From Phytohabitans rumicis (GTDB taxonomy: Bacteria > Actinomycetota > Actinomycetes > Mycobacteriales > Micromonosporaceae), in assembly GCF_011764445.1 (NCBI RefSeq), contig NZ_BLPG01000001.1, positions 9,353,316-9,417,315 of the forward strand: 64,000 bases of DNA. Direction: 5' to 3'. Below, one piece after another: positions 56,779-64,000 of the stretch (positions within the stretch are counted from its first letter, which is position 1; the number at the start of each line of letters is the position of its first letter). Position numbers and translations under genes: made by a program. The notes beneath the pieces are model-generated. The model ran no database searches. It was not told the origin of the DNA and saw only the letters and a list, made by a program, of their open reading frames with translations.

Positions 56779-56866
56779 TGCTCGGACAAACCCCAAGACG
56801 CCGCCTGACCCCAAACCCAAAACGTCTCTAGATCCAACTACTGCGCAGATCTTCTACCCTCGGCTG

Positions 56867-57337
56867 GTGGCCGACACCCTGATTTCTCCCGTGGACACCG
56901 CGGACGTGGGCGAGATCCTCACCCTGCAGCGAGCCGCGTACGTCACCGAGGCGCAGCTCTACAGCGATGCCTCGCTGCCCGCCCTCACGCAGACGTACGA
57001 GGAGTTGGCGGCTGAGCTCAGCTCAAGCCTGGCGCTGAAGGCGACGATGAGGCATCGCATCGTCGGCGCGGTCCGCGGCCGCCTCGACGGATCGGTCCTG
57101 CACATCGGGCGACTCACGGTTGCGCCAGATCTTCAGGGCCATGGCATCGGCACCCGGTTGCTGACCGCTCTGGAGCGCGAGGCCGCCGGCGACGTCGACC
57201 GCTACACGCTGTTCACCGGGCATCTCAGCCGCGCCAACATCCGGCTGTACGAGCGGCACGGATACACCGAGGTTCGCCGGGAGGAGTTGAAACCAGGCGT
57301 GGTGTTGGTCCACCTGGACAAGCAAGCCGACAAGTAG
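56867..57337 (+). CDS. GNAT-family N-acetyltransferase
   Basis: 156 residues. The acetyl-CoA-binding motif A reads 'IGRLTVAPDLQGHGIGTRLL' (Q/R-x-x-G-x-G/A type) and the fold ends 'LYERHGYTEVRREEL'. The substrate is unknown; it is typical of RimI-like small-molecule or protein acetyltransferases. An open frame extends upstream to 56681 but crosses the hairpin and shows poor codon bias there. GTG 56867, with a TACCCT box ending 6 bases upstream, fits a leaderless transcript. Confidence 0.82.
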   Translation: MADTLISPVDTADVGEILTLQRAAYVTEAQLYSDASLPALTQTYEELAAELSSSLALKATMRHRIVGAVRGRLDGSVLHIGRLTVAPDLQGHGIGTRLLTALEREAAGDVDRYTLFTGHLSRANIRLYERHGYTEVRREELKPGVVLVHLDKQADK

Positions 57338-57343
57338 CCACCG

Positions 57344-58591
57344 GTGTCCGTGATCGACCTCGACGTCGTGTCCGCCGCGGCGCCCACCGCGCGGTACCGG
57401 CCGTGGCACCGCTGGCCAGGGGTGGTCGCGGCCGTTGCCGCGCTGCTTCTGCTGCTGGGCGGCGCCGCCGTGCCGGTGGAGCGCCCCTGGGACCGGCCGG
57501 TGGTGCTCGACGGCGTCCCCCTCGGCGGGATGGCCGCGGCCGGCGACACGCTCTACCTGGCTCGGCCCGGCGGCGTCGTGACGGCGCACCCCGCCGGCGG
57601 CGGGCAGCGCTGGAGCGCCCCCCTCGGCGAGGCGGACAGGCTGGTAGCCGACGCCGTCGGCGACCTGGTCCTGCTGCAGGGCGTGGTCGCGGACACCGGC
57701 CCTCGCAGGGTGTTCACCGCCGTGGTCGAGGCCGCCACCGGCGTGCCGCGCTGGCGCCGGGACGGTACCGTCCGGCTGATCGACCGGGCGGCCGGGCTGG
57801 TCGTGCTCGCGGACGATCCGGCGGCCGTCCCGGGACCGTTCTCGTACCGGCTGCTGGAGCTGGCCACCGGGCAGGAGGTTTGGCTGTGGGGCGCCCGTCC
57901 CGACGGCGCGACGCTGACGCCGGTGGGCGCGGCCGACGGTGCCCTGGCGGGCCTGCTCCAGCGCGATGCGGCCGGCCGCACGGTGCTGCTCGACGCCGCC
58001 ACCCGGCGGAGCCGGCCGCTGCCCGACACGCCCCAGGCGACGGACGCGTACGGCACGGACGACGGCCTGCTGCTGCGCGCCTTCGACGACGCCCGCGTGG
58101 AGCTGGTCATGTACGACTGGGCCACGCTGCGGCCGCGCTGGCGGGTCGCCGCGCCGCTGAACGGGCTGCTGCTGGGCCGCTGCGGCCCCTGGCTGTGCGT
58201 CACGGACGGGGAGGGCACCGCCGCCGTGGACCCGGCCGACGGGCAGGTCCGCTGGCAGCGGCCCGGCGCGCCGAACGCCCCGGGGCAGCCACTCGTGCTG
58301 CACGCCTTCAACCCCGCCGCACCCGCCGTGACGCTGGTCGACCCCGTCACCGGGCGGCCCGTGCTGGAGCTGGCCGGCTGGACCGGCGTCGGGGCGCCCG
58401 CGGCGGGCCGGCAGGTGGCCACCCGCTGGCGGGTCGACGGCCGGACCCAGATCGTGGCGGTGGAGCTGGCGTCCCAGCGGGTCTACCCCTTGGCGGAAGC
58501 GGTGGTCGCCGCCGACTCCTGCGTCACGTCCGAGCGGCTGCTGGCCTGCCGCAGCGGCGCCGGGACGCTGACCATGTGGCGGCTGGGCTAG
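57344..58591 (+). CDS. Membrane-anchored PQQ-like beta-propeller protein
   Basis: 415 residues. One transmembrane helix near the N-terminus ('GVVAAVAALLLLLGGAAV') and an extracytoplasmic region of repeated beta blades ('GGQRWSAPL', 'GVPRWRRDG', 'LRPRWRVAAPL', 'GQVRWQRPG') like BamB/PQQ-binding propellers. Four Cys residues occur in the last blades ('GRCGPWLCV', 'DSCVTSERLLACR'). Function unknown; such proteins often act as scaffolds or binding modules. GTG 57344 is 6 bases after the GNAT stop, so the two may be cotranscribed. Confidence 0.75.
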   Translation: MSVIDLDVVSAAAPTARYRPWHRWPGVVAAVAALLLLLGGAAVPVERPWDRPVVLDGVPLGGMAAAGDTLYLARPGGVVTAHPAGGGQRWSAPLGEADRLVADAVGDLVLLQGVVADTGPRRVFTAVVEAATGVPRWRRDGTVRLIDRAAGLVVLADDPAAVPGPFSYRLLELATGQEVWLWGARPDGATLTPVGAADGALAGLLQRDAAGRTVLLDAATRRSRPLPDTPQATDAYGTDDGLLLRAFDDARVELVMYDWATLRPRWRVAAPLNGLLLGRCGPWLCVTDGEGTAAVDPADGQVRWQRPGAPNAPGQPLVLHAFNPAAPAVTLVDPVTGRPVLELAGWTGVGAPAAGRQVATRWRVDGRTQIVAVELASQRVYPLAEAVVAADSCVTSERLLACRSGAGTLTMWRLG

Positions 58592-58594
58592 GTC

Positions 58595-58885
58595 TTAACT
58601 CGAGTACGCGCCCTGCCACTTGGCGGGTTTGCCATCGAAATCTGGGAATTCGTCGCCCGCGTTGAGGAACCTCCGATCGTTTCCGCCGGAACCGACCCGT
58701 ACCCAGTAGCCCGACGTCGGGCATTCCTCGCCGCTGCCCTTCACTTGGAAGTCGTCGAAGGGCGGGTCATCGTGGCTCGAAGAGTTAGCGGTGTATGTCA
58801 TGGGACCAGGCTTGCACGGGCCTGGCGGACCCGGGTTGAGTTCCTTGAAGTCCACCGTGGAGCGGCCGGCGTTTGGTAGCTTCAC
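58595..58885 (-). CDS. Small hypothetical protein coupled to the pentapeptide-repeat gene
   Basis: 96 residues, polar and acidic in the middle ('SSSHDDPPFDDFQVKG'), with two Cys and aromatic-rich 'SGYWVRVGSGG'. I do not recognise a family. No signal peptide. GTG 58885 overlaps the stop of the pentapeptide-repeat gene (GTGA), which supports it as a real coupled gene. It could instead be a displaced C-terminal part of that protein. The gene ends 3 bases from the convergent propeller gene. Confidence 0.5.
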   Translation of the reverse strand: MKLPNAGRSTVDFKELNPGPPGPCKPGPMTYTANSSSHDDPPFDDFQVKGSGEECPTSGYWVRVGSGGNDRRFLNAGDEFPDFDGKPAKWQGAYSS

Positions 58886-59871
58886 CCGTCAAGAGCAGGG
58901 CACCGGCTTCGGCACGGGGGATTGGAAAGTTGTTTTGATAGGTCGACACCAATCGCGCCGGTAAGGTCCGAGTCGCGCAGGTACGTGCCAAGGCTCGCCC
59001 CGGTGAGGTCCGCGCCGGCAAATGTCGACCCGGCCAGCAAAGCCCGGTCGAGATTCGCGTTTGTCAGATCGACGCCGGTGAAGTGCGTCCCGGTAAGGTG
59101 CGCGCCCACCAGGTTGGCTCCTTGGAAGATCGCGGGCCCCTGCTCGCCGTCGACGATGGCGCCGCCGAGGAACGCATGGTCAAGGCGGCCCGCGAGAAAA
59201 TTCGCGCCGGTCAGGCGCGCGGATCCGAGTAGCGCACCGGTGAGGATCGTATTTTCCAGGATGGCGTTTTCCAGGTGGGCGCCGCTCAGGTTGACGCAAC
59301 TGAGATCGGCCCCGTCGAGGTCGAGGAAGTTCAGACAGGTGCCGTGCAGATCAATGACCCGTGACCCGTCGTGCAGGGGATTGCGGTGGCCGATGGCGGA
59401 CAGCGCCATGACCACGTCGGTGGGGACCTCCCCGCGCGTGCACAACGGTGCCCGGCCCGGTCGCCGGACAAGCGGGGCATGAGTTTGCACGAAGGTGGCC
59501 AGCATCTCCATGACGGCTGGGTGATCGTACGACGAGTCGTGGGCGATGCGACCCAACGCGTGGATGGCACCCAGCCTGATCTCCAGTTCGTCGCTGGCGA
59601 GTTGGCTGGTCGCGGTGGTGAACCGGTCCGCCATCTGACCGTTCACCGCGATGCGGATCTGGTCGCGTGTCGTCATGAACGACAAACCGGTGAAGGCGAG
59701 GGCTACCAGCGCGGTTATCGCCGAAACCGTGGCAGAAATCTGCGGCCAGTTTCCGCCGGGCTGTTTCGGCCAGTGGGGTGGTGGGTTTCTTCCTGGCGAC
59801 CTCTGTTTCCGCCGAGACTTCGACCGCGTCGGCGACCATTTATCGCTGCTACTGCGGGCGCCGGCGTCCAT
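58882..59871 (-). CDS. Membrane-anchored pentapeptide-repeat protein
   Basis: 329 residues. A basic N-terminus ('KSRRKQRSPGRN') and one membrane helix ('ISATVSAITALVALAFTGLSF') precede a helical region (~80-180) with 'LEIRLGAIHALGRIAHDS'. About 18 pentapeptide repeats of A(D/N)LXX type follow ('LDGADLSCVNLSGAHLENAI', 'FQGANLVGAHLTGTHFTG', 'LTNANLDRALLAGS'), predicted to fold as a right-handed quadrilateral beta-helix. The helical segment with 'RLGAIHALGRIA' is common in actinobacterial pentapeptide proteins of unknown role. ATG 59871 has no Shine-Dalgarno but has a promoter directly upstream. Confidence 0.8.
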   Translation of the reverse strand: MDAGARSSSDKWSPTRSKSRRKQRSPGRNPPPHWPKQPGGNWPQISATVSAITALVALAFTGLSFMTTRDQIRIAVNGQMADRFTTATSQLASDELEIRLGAIHALGRIAHDSSYDHPAVMEMLATFVQTHAPLVRRPGRAPLCTRGEVPTDVVMALSAIGHRNPLHDGSRVIDLHGTCLNFLDLDGADLSCVNLSGAHLENAILENTILTGALLGSARLTGANFLAGRLDHAFLGGAIVDGEQGPAIFQGANLVGAHLTGTHFTGVDLTNANLDRALLAGSTFAGADLTGASLGTYLRDSDLTGAIGVDLSKQLSNPPCRSRCPALDG

Positions 59872-59877
59872 GTTCGC

Positions 59878-59905
59878 AGAATACGTGTCCCCCTATCCGT
59901 GTCAG
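59878..59905 (-). promoter_or_regulatory. Probable leaderless promoter of the pentapeptide-repeat gene
   Basis: On the minus strand CTGACA (59905-59900) and TATTCT (59883-59878) are 16 bases apart, and TATTCT ends 6 bases before the ATG. This geometry fits leaderless transcription. Confidence 0.55.
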
Positions 59906-59932
59906 AGCGAAGTCATACGAAAGCGTCTCGGG

Positions 59933-61495
59933 TCAACCGGTGAAGCTGACGTTCTGAGCCAGCCGCAGTTCGCCGGAGTAGTTGACGGTGTTCGTGGCCC
60001 GGCGCATGTACGCCCGCCACGCGTCGGAGCCGGACTCCCGGCCGCCGCCGGTCTCCTTCTCTCCGCCGAACGCGCCGCCGATCTCGGCCCCGGACGTACC
60101 GATGTTGACGTTCGCGATGCCGCAGTCCGAGCCGTCCGCGGCGAGGAACCGCTCGGCCTCCGCCTGGTCCCGGGTGAAGATCGACGAGGACAATCCCTGC
60201 GGTACGGCGTTGTGCAGCGCAATCGCCTCGTCCAGCTCGTGGTAGGTGAGCACGTACAGGATCGGCGCGAACGTCTCCTCGCGTACCACGTCGGTCTGTG
60301 CCGGCATGCGGACCAGTGCCGGCTCGACGTAGTAGGCGTCCGCGGCCGTGTCGGCGAGCCGTCGGCTGCCGCCGGCGAGCACCTCACCGCCATCCCGGCG
60401 CGCCTGGTCGAGGGCCGCGCGCTGCCGCTGGTAGGAATCGGCGTTGATCAGCGGACCGACCAAGGTCTGCCCGGCGAACGGATCACCGATGGGCAGCGCG
60501 CCGTAGGCGACGCGGAGCTTCTCGGTCAACGCGTCCGCGACGTCCGCGTGCACGATCAGCCGGCGCAGCGTCGTGCACCGTTGGCCGGCCGTGCCGGCGG
60601 CGGCGAAGACGATCGACTGGGCGGTGAGGTCCAGGTCGGCGGAGCCGGTGACCACCGCCGCGTTGTTGCCGCCGAGTTCCAGGATGCTGCGGCCGAACCG
60701 GGCCGCGACACGCGGGCCGACCGACCGCCCCATCCGGGTCGAGCCGGTGGCGCTGACCAGGGCGATCCGGGGCGAGTCGACGATGTGTTGGCCCACCACG
60801 CCGTCACCCAGCACCAGCCGGTGAACGTCGTGTGGCGCACCGCTGTCGGCCGCTGCCCGCTCCAGCAGTGCGGTGCAGGCCAAGGCGGTGAGCGGGGTCA
60901 GCTCGGACGGCTTCCAGACCACCGTGTCGCCGCAGACCAACGCGATGGCGGTGTTCCATGCCCAGACGGCGACCGGGAAGTTGAAGGCGGTGATCAGGCC
61001 GACGACACCGAGTGGATGCCAGGTCTCCATCATCCGGTGGCCGGGGCGTTCGGACGGCATGGTGCGGCCGTACAGCTGGCGTGACAGGCCAACCGCGAAC
61101 TCGCACACGTCGATCATTTCCTGCACCTCGCCGAGCGCCTCCGAGCGGATCTTGCCGGCCTCCACCGTGACGAGGTCGGCGAGCTCCTGGCGATGGTCGC
61201 GGAGCAGTTCGGCGAGCCGGCGGACCAGCACACCGCGTAATGGTGCCGGCACCTTCCGCCAGATCCCGAACGCGTCGTGGGCGGCAGCGACGGCGGCGTC
61301 GATGTCGGCCGTGCCGGCCGCGGCCACGTCGCGCAGGTCGCCGCCGGTGATGGGAGTACGGGCGGTCAGCGAGCCGGCGGGGCCGGTGCCGGGCGCCCAG
61401 GTCGCCTCGGGCCTGACACCACAGCGCAGGAGCGCGTCGAGAGCGCGCTCCCGCAGGTCGGCGGTGGTCGGCAGGGCGACGGTGCTCGTACTCAT
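59933..61495 (-). CDS. Aldehyde dehydrogenase, ALDH7/piperideine-6-carboxylate dehydrogenase type
   Basis: 520 residues, intact. Asn 172 ('FNFP'), Glu 273 ('LELGG') and nucleophile Cys 307 ('GQRCTT') form the catalytic set. The C-terminal signature 'GEKETGGGRESGSDAWRAYM' is typical of ALDH7 (antiquitin/pcd) enzymes that oxidise alpha-aminoadipate semialdehyde or piperideine-6-carboxylate in lysine catabolism, also used to make alpha-aminoadipate for peptide antibiotics. ATG 61495 has an AGAGGA box 7 bases upstream. No lysine aminotransferase is visible nearby. It is divergent from the PIG-L-like gene by 97 bases. Confidence 0.88.
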   Translation of the reverse strand: MSTSTVALPTTADLRERALDALLRCGVRPEATWAPGTGPAGSLTARTPITGGDLRDVAAAGTADIDAAVAAAHDAFGIWRKVPAPLRGVLVRRLAELLRDHRQELADLVTVEAGKIRSEALGEVQEMIDVCEFAVGLSRQLYGRTMPSERPGHRMMETWHPLGVVGLITAFNFPVAVWAWNTAIALVCGDTVVWKPSELTPLTALACTALLERAAADSGAPHDVHRLVLGDGVVGQHIVDSPRIALVSATGSTRMGRSVGPRVAARFGRSILELGGNNAAVVTGSADLDLTAQSIVFAAAGTAGQRCTTLRRLIVHADVADALTEKLRVAYGALPIGDPFAGQTLVGPLINADSYQRQRAALDQARRDGGEVLAGGSRRLADTAADAYYVEPALVRMPAQTDVVREETFAPILYVLTYHELDEAIALHNAVPQGLSSSIFTRDQAEAERFLAADGSDCGIANVNIGTSGAEIGGAFGGEKETGGGRESGSDAWRAYMRRATNTVNYSGELRLAQNVSFTG

Positions 61496-61592
61496 GGTCT
61501 CTGTCCTCTGATCGATGCGGCGCCGAGCGCGAAGCCGGAAGTTACCCTATCTTTGGCCTCCAAGATCGCTGTGCGGTGCGAAGGAGCGTGTG

Positions 61593-62330
61593 ATGGGCAG
61601 CAGGGTCCTGCTGATCGGCGTCTACGGCACGGAGCTGGTCGACTGCGGCGGCGCGCTGGCCGCGAACACCGCCGCGGGTGGCAGCTCGCAGGCGGCGCTG
61701 CTGGTCTGCGACGAGCTGATGCGCGCCGACGTCGGAGCCGCGGCCGAGATCCTCGGCGTACCGGTGTATTTTCTCGGCTTCCAGCAGGGTCACGTCGCCG
61801 CCGACGAGGCCCACAAACGCGCCCTGGTCCGGGTGATCCGCACGGTGCGCCCGTCGATCGTCATCACCCAGGACCCCGAGCAGTCGCTGACCGACCTCGA
61901 CCCGGACCGCCGCCCGGCCATGACGCTGATCCTCGAGGCGCTCGGCCTGGCCGGTCGCGGGTACGCCGCCGAGGACGGCCTGCCGCCCCACCCGGTGCCG
62001 ACCGTCTACTACATGACCCCGTCCCGCCCCAACTGCGTGGTCGACGTCGCCCCGTACTGGCCGGTCAAGGTCGCCGCCATGAACGCCCTGCGCACGCAGC
62101 TGGAGTTCTCCGCCGCGCACTGGGAAAACCAGCTCAGCCCGGCCGACCTCGGCGCGCTCGTGCCCGGCTACGCCAACATCGCCGACCCCTACGAGCGCGG
62201 CCGCGCCCTGCACGAGGTGCTCGACAGGGCCGCGCACATCTACCACGGAGCCGGACACCACGGCCGGTACGCGTTCGCCGAGGCGTACCGCCGCGACGGC
62301 GACTTCCATCTGTCTACCCTCATCGAATGA
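61593..62330 (+). CDS. PIG-L-family deacetylase-like protein with altered metal site
   Basis: 245 residues with the PIG-L/LmbE fold: 'RVLLIGVYGTELVDCGGALA', '-VCDEL-' and 'ALVRVIRTVRPSIVITQDPE'. The usual metal ligands are missing: the family's 'HPDD' after the first strand reads 'YGTEL' here, and the 'THHPDDYH' loop reads 'TQDPEQSLTD'. It may lack hydrolase activity or use another site ('HIYHGAGHHG' near the end holds histidines). AAGGAG 6 bases before ATG 61593 sets the start. Its stop overlaps the BtrH-like gene (ATGA). Confidence 0.75.
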   Translation: MGSRVLLIGVYGTELVDCGGALAANTAAGGSSQAALLVCDELMRADVGAAAEILGVPVYFLGFQQGHVAADEAHKRALVRVIRTVRPSIVITQDPEQSLTDLDPDRRPAMTLILEALGLAGRGYAAEDGLPPHPVPTVYYMTPSRPNCVVDVAPYWPVKVAAMNALRTQLEFSAAHWENQLSPADLGALVPGYANIADPYERGRALHEVLDRAAHIYHGAGHHGRYAFAEAYRRDGDFHLSTLIE

Positions 62331-63312
62331 TCATCGAGAACGTCTCGTTCCCCGCCGGTCAGCACTGCGAGACCACCACGCTCGGCGCTCTGCTGCGTCA
62401 CGAGGGGCTTGACCTGTCCGAGCCTATGCTGTTCGGCCTCGGTGAGGGTCTGGGCTTCGTCTACTGGGACGCCAAGAACATGGACTTTCCGTTCCTCGGC
62501 GGCCGCACCAAGCCGACCGCGATCACCCGTACCGTGGCCGACCGGCTCGGCCTGGCGCTGCACATCCAGGAGACCGCCTCGACCCGTACCGCCTGGCGCA
62601 ACGTCGCCGCCGCCCTCACCGCCGGACGCCCGGTCGGCCTGCAACTGGACTCCTACCACCTGGACTACTTCACCACCAAGGTCCACTTCGGGGCCACTTC
62701 GCCGCGATGTACGGCTACGACGACACCCACGCCTACCTGGTCGACACCGCCCAGCAGGGCGGCACCGTGACGACCACGCTGACGAGCCTGGAACGGGCCC
62801 GCAACGAGCGCGGACCGATGGCCGCCCGCAACCTCTCCTACACCATCGCCGCCCCCGCCGGCCGGCCCGACCTGGGCGACGCCATCCGGGCGGCCATCCG
62901 CGACAACGCGCACGCGTTCCTCAACCCACCCATCGCCAACCTCGGCCACCGCGGCATCGGCAAGGCGGCCGGACGGGTGGCGCGGTGGCTCGACCGCTCC
63001 AGCGACCCGTCCCGCGACCTCCCGCTGGCCGCGTCACTGATGGAACGCGGCGGGACCGGCGGCGCCCTGTTCCGCGCCATGTACCGCGACTTCCTCGCCG
63101 AATGCGCCACCATCGTCGACGACGACAACCTCCGCCTCGGCCACCGGTTGTACGCCGAGATCGCTCCGCTGTGGACCGAGGTCGCCGGCCACATCACGGC
63201 AGCCGGCGAGACCGGCGACCCGGACCACCTGACCCGCGCCTCGGCGATCCTCACCGAGCTCGCGGACCGGGAACGCCACGCCATGCAGACCCTGACCGGC
63301 ATCCGGCCCTAA
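62327..63312 (+). CDS. BtrH N-terminal/DUF4872-type protein (one frameshift as read)
   Basis: 328 residues after repair. The N-terminal half resembles the BtrH domain, a papain/C39-like fold ('FPAGQHCETTTLGALLRHEG', 'LSEPMLFGLGEGLGF', 'GGHFAAMYGYDDTHAYLVDT'), and the C-terminal half is a helical DUF4872-like domain. BtrH transfers an acyl group from a carrier protein to an aminoglycoside in butirosin biosynthesis; relatives occur in many natural-product loci. The frame breaks at G4 62690-62693, and one added G gives 'HFGGHFAAMYGY'. Candidate catalytic Cys is 'QHCETT', His 'GGHFAA', Asp 'LVDTA'. It is coupled to the PIG-L-like gene. Confidence 0.78.
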
Positions 63313-64000
63313 GCGGTCAGGTCCGGTGAGGTCGTTGACGTCGCGGTGCGGACGGTTCGGCTCAGCGTCGCCGCGAGCGCGAGGACGGCGAGCCATCCGG
63401 CCAGGACGAGGGTCAGTGCCGGCGCCCCGAGCACGGCGATCAAGGCGCCACTGACCAGGGCCCCTATCGCCGCGCTCCCGGTGGTGAGGGCGTCGATCGC
63501 GCTGGTGACCCTGCCCCGCAGCGCGTCGGGGGTGACGGCGAGCCGGTAGGAGTCGAGGGCGACGTTGTAGATCGGCGAGACCACCGACTCCGCGAACGCC
63601 ACGACCAGAAGCAGCCACCACGTCGGCGCCACCGCGTAGAACGGAAAGGCCAACGCTTCGACCCACAGCATCGTGATGGACAGCGCCCCGAGGGGAAACC
63701 GGCGGGTGAGCGCCGGTGCCAGCAGGCTGCCGAGGAGCGCGCCGGCACCGGCGCCGGTGAACACGATCCCGACCTGGGTGGGGTTCGCGTCCAGGCGCTG
63801 GGCCAGCATGATGATCAGCAGGTAGCCGGCGCCGTACCGCAGGCTGTCCGCCGCGTCGATCACGGCCAGCGTCCGGATCACCGGCCTGCGCCACAGCCAG
63901 GCCAGGCCGTGACCGATGTCGGCCACCAGTACGCGCGGCGAGGCTGACGCCGTGGCCCGCTCCTGCTGGAAGTCGGCGCGGATGGCCCGCAGGGCCGCGG
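63309..64000 (-). CDS. MFS transporter, partial (5' end beyond the window)
   Basis: At least 230 C-terminal residues; the frame is open to the window edge, so the N-terminal half is missing. Transmembrane helices alternate with short loops ('VGIVFTGAGAGALLGSLLAP', 'TWWLLLVVAFAESVVSPIYN', 'AIGALVSGALIAVLGAPALT'), with the 'LRGRVTSAI' segment typical of DHA3-type major facilitator efflux pumps. The stop overlaps the BtrH-like stop by four bases. If the neighbours make or modify a small molecule, it may export that product; this is inference. Confidence 0.85.
   Translation of the reverse strand, partial: AALRAIRADFQQERATASASPRVLVADIGHGLAWLWRRPVIRTLAVIDAADSLRYGAGYLLIIMLAQRLDANPTQVGIVFTGAGAGALLGSLLAPALTRRFPLGALSITMLWVEALAFPFYAVAPTWWLLLVVAFAESVVSPIYNVALDSYRLAVTPDALRGRVTSAIDALTTGSAAIGALVSGALIAVLGAPALTLVLAGWLAVLALAATLSRTVRTATSTTSPDLTA

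Overview
The window is uniformly high-GC, third-position-G/C-biased actinobacterial DNA. GTG starts, ATGA/GTGA start-stop overlaps and SARP, STAS, MoxR/DUF58 and type VII secretion (T7SS/ESX) genes fit a filamentous actinomycete. I infer Micromonosporaceae; no rRNA or other taxonomic marker is present.

Layout. 1-7.7 kb: the tail of an F420-dependent oxidoreductase, a secreted S33 hydrolase, a lipoprotein, then a regulator island with two paralogous OmpR-type response regulators flanking a SARP/LuxR pair, and one histidine kinase. 7.8-38.8 kb: one large T7SS locus. A plus-strand operon (fibronectin protein, MoxR ATPase, DUF58 protein, transglutaminase-like protein) converges with a minus-strand operon. 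That operon runs from a YbaB-like protein and a WXG protein through a giant ~2,210-residue ESX-type protein, two paralogous small proteins, a zinc-ribbon protein, EccE and a beta-helix/AAA+ EccA-like ATPase to a pseudokinase. MycP, two small Esx-like proteins, EccC, a small ESX-type protein, a PPE-like protein, EccB and EccD complete a full secretion apparatus. 38.9-44.5 kb: a two-component system directly upstream of a ferric-iron-type ABC transporter. 44.6-48.9 kb: a VOC protein, STAS protein, short Ser/Thr kinase, fatty acid desaturase and Acg-like nitroreductase. 49-56.7 kb: a LacI regulator divergent from a glycoside hydrolase operon (GH127 plus two secreted GH39-like enzymes with carbohydrate-binding modules). 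56.8-64 kb: GNAT, beta-propeller, a small protein, pentapeptide-repeat protein, ALDH7-type dehydrogenase, a degenerate PIG-L protein, a BtrH-like protein and a partial MFS transporter.

Two points stand out. First, the minus-strand ESX operon encodes a giant modular candidate effector translationally coupled to two mutually paralogous proteins and a zinc-ribbon protein. This looks like a polymorphic-toxin-type effector with accessory or immunity partners that I cannot assign to a named system. Second, thirteen otherwise well-conserved genes carry 17 frameshifts, nearly all explained by loss of one base in a G/C run. This points to residual assembly error rather than mass gene decay. I annotate these genes as full-length CDSs and name each break. 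In every one of the thirteen, correcting the breaks gives a length divisible by three.

No tRNA, rRNA, CRISPR array, IS element or phage gene was recognised.
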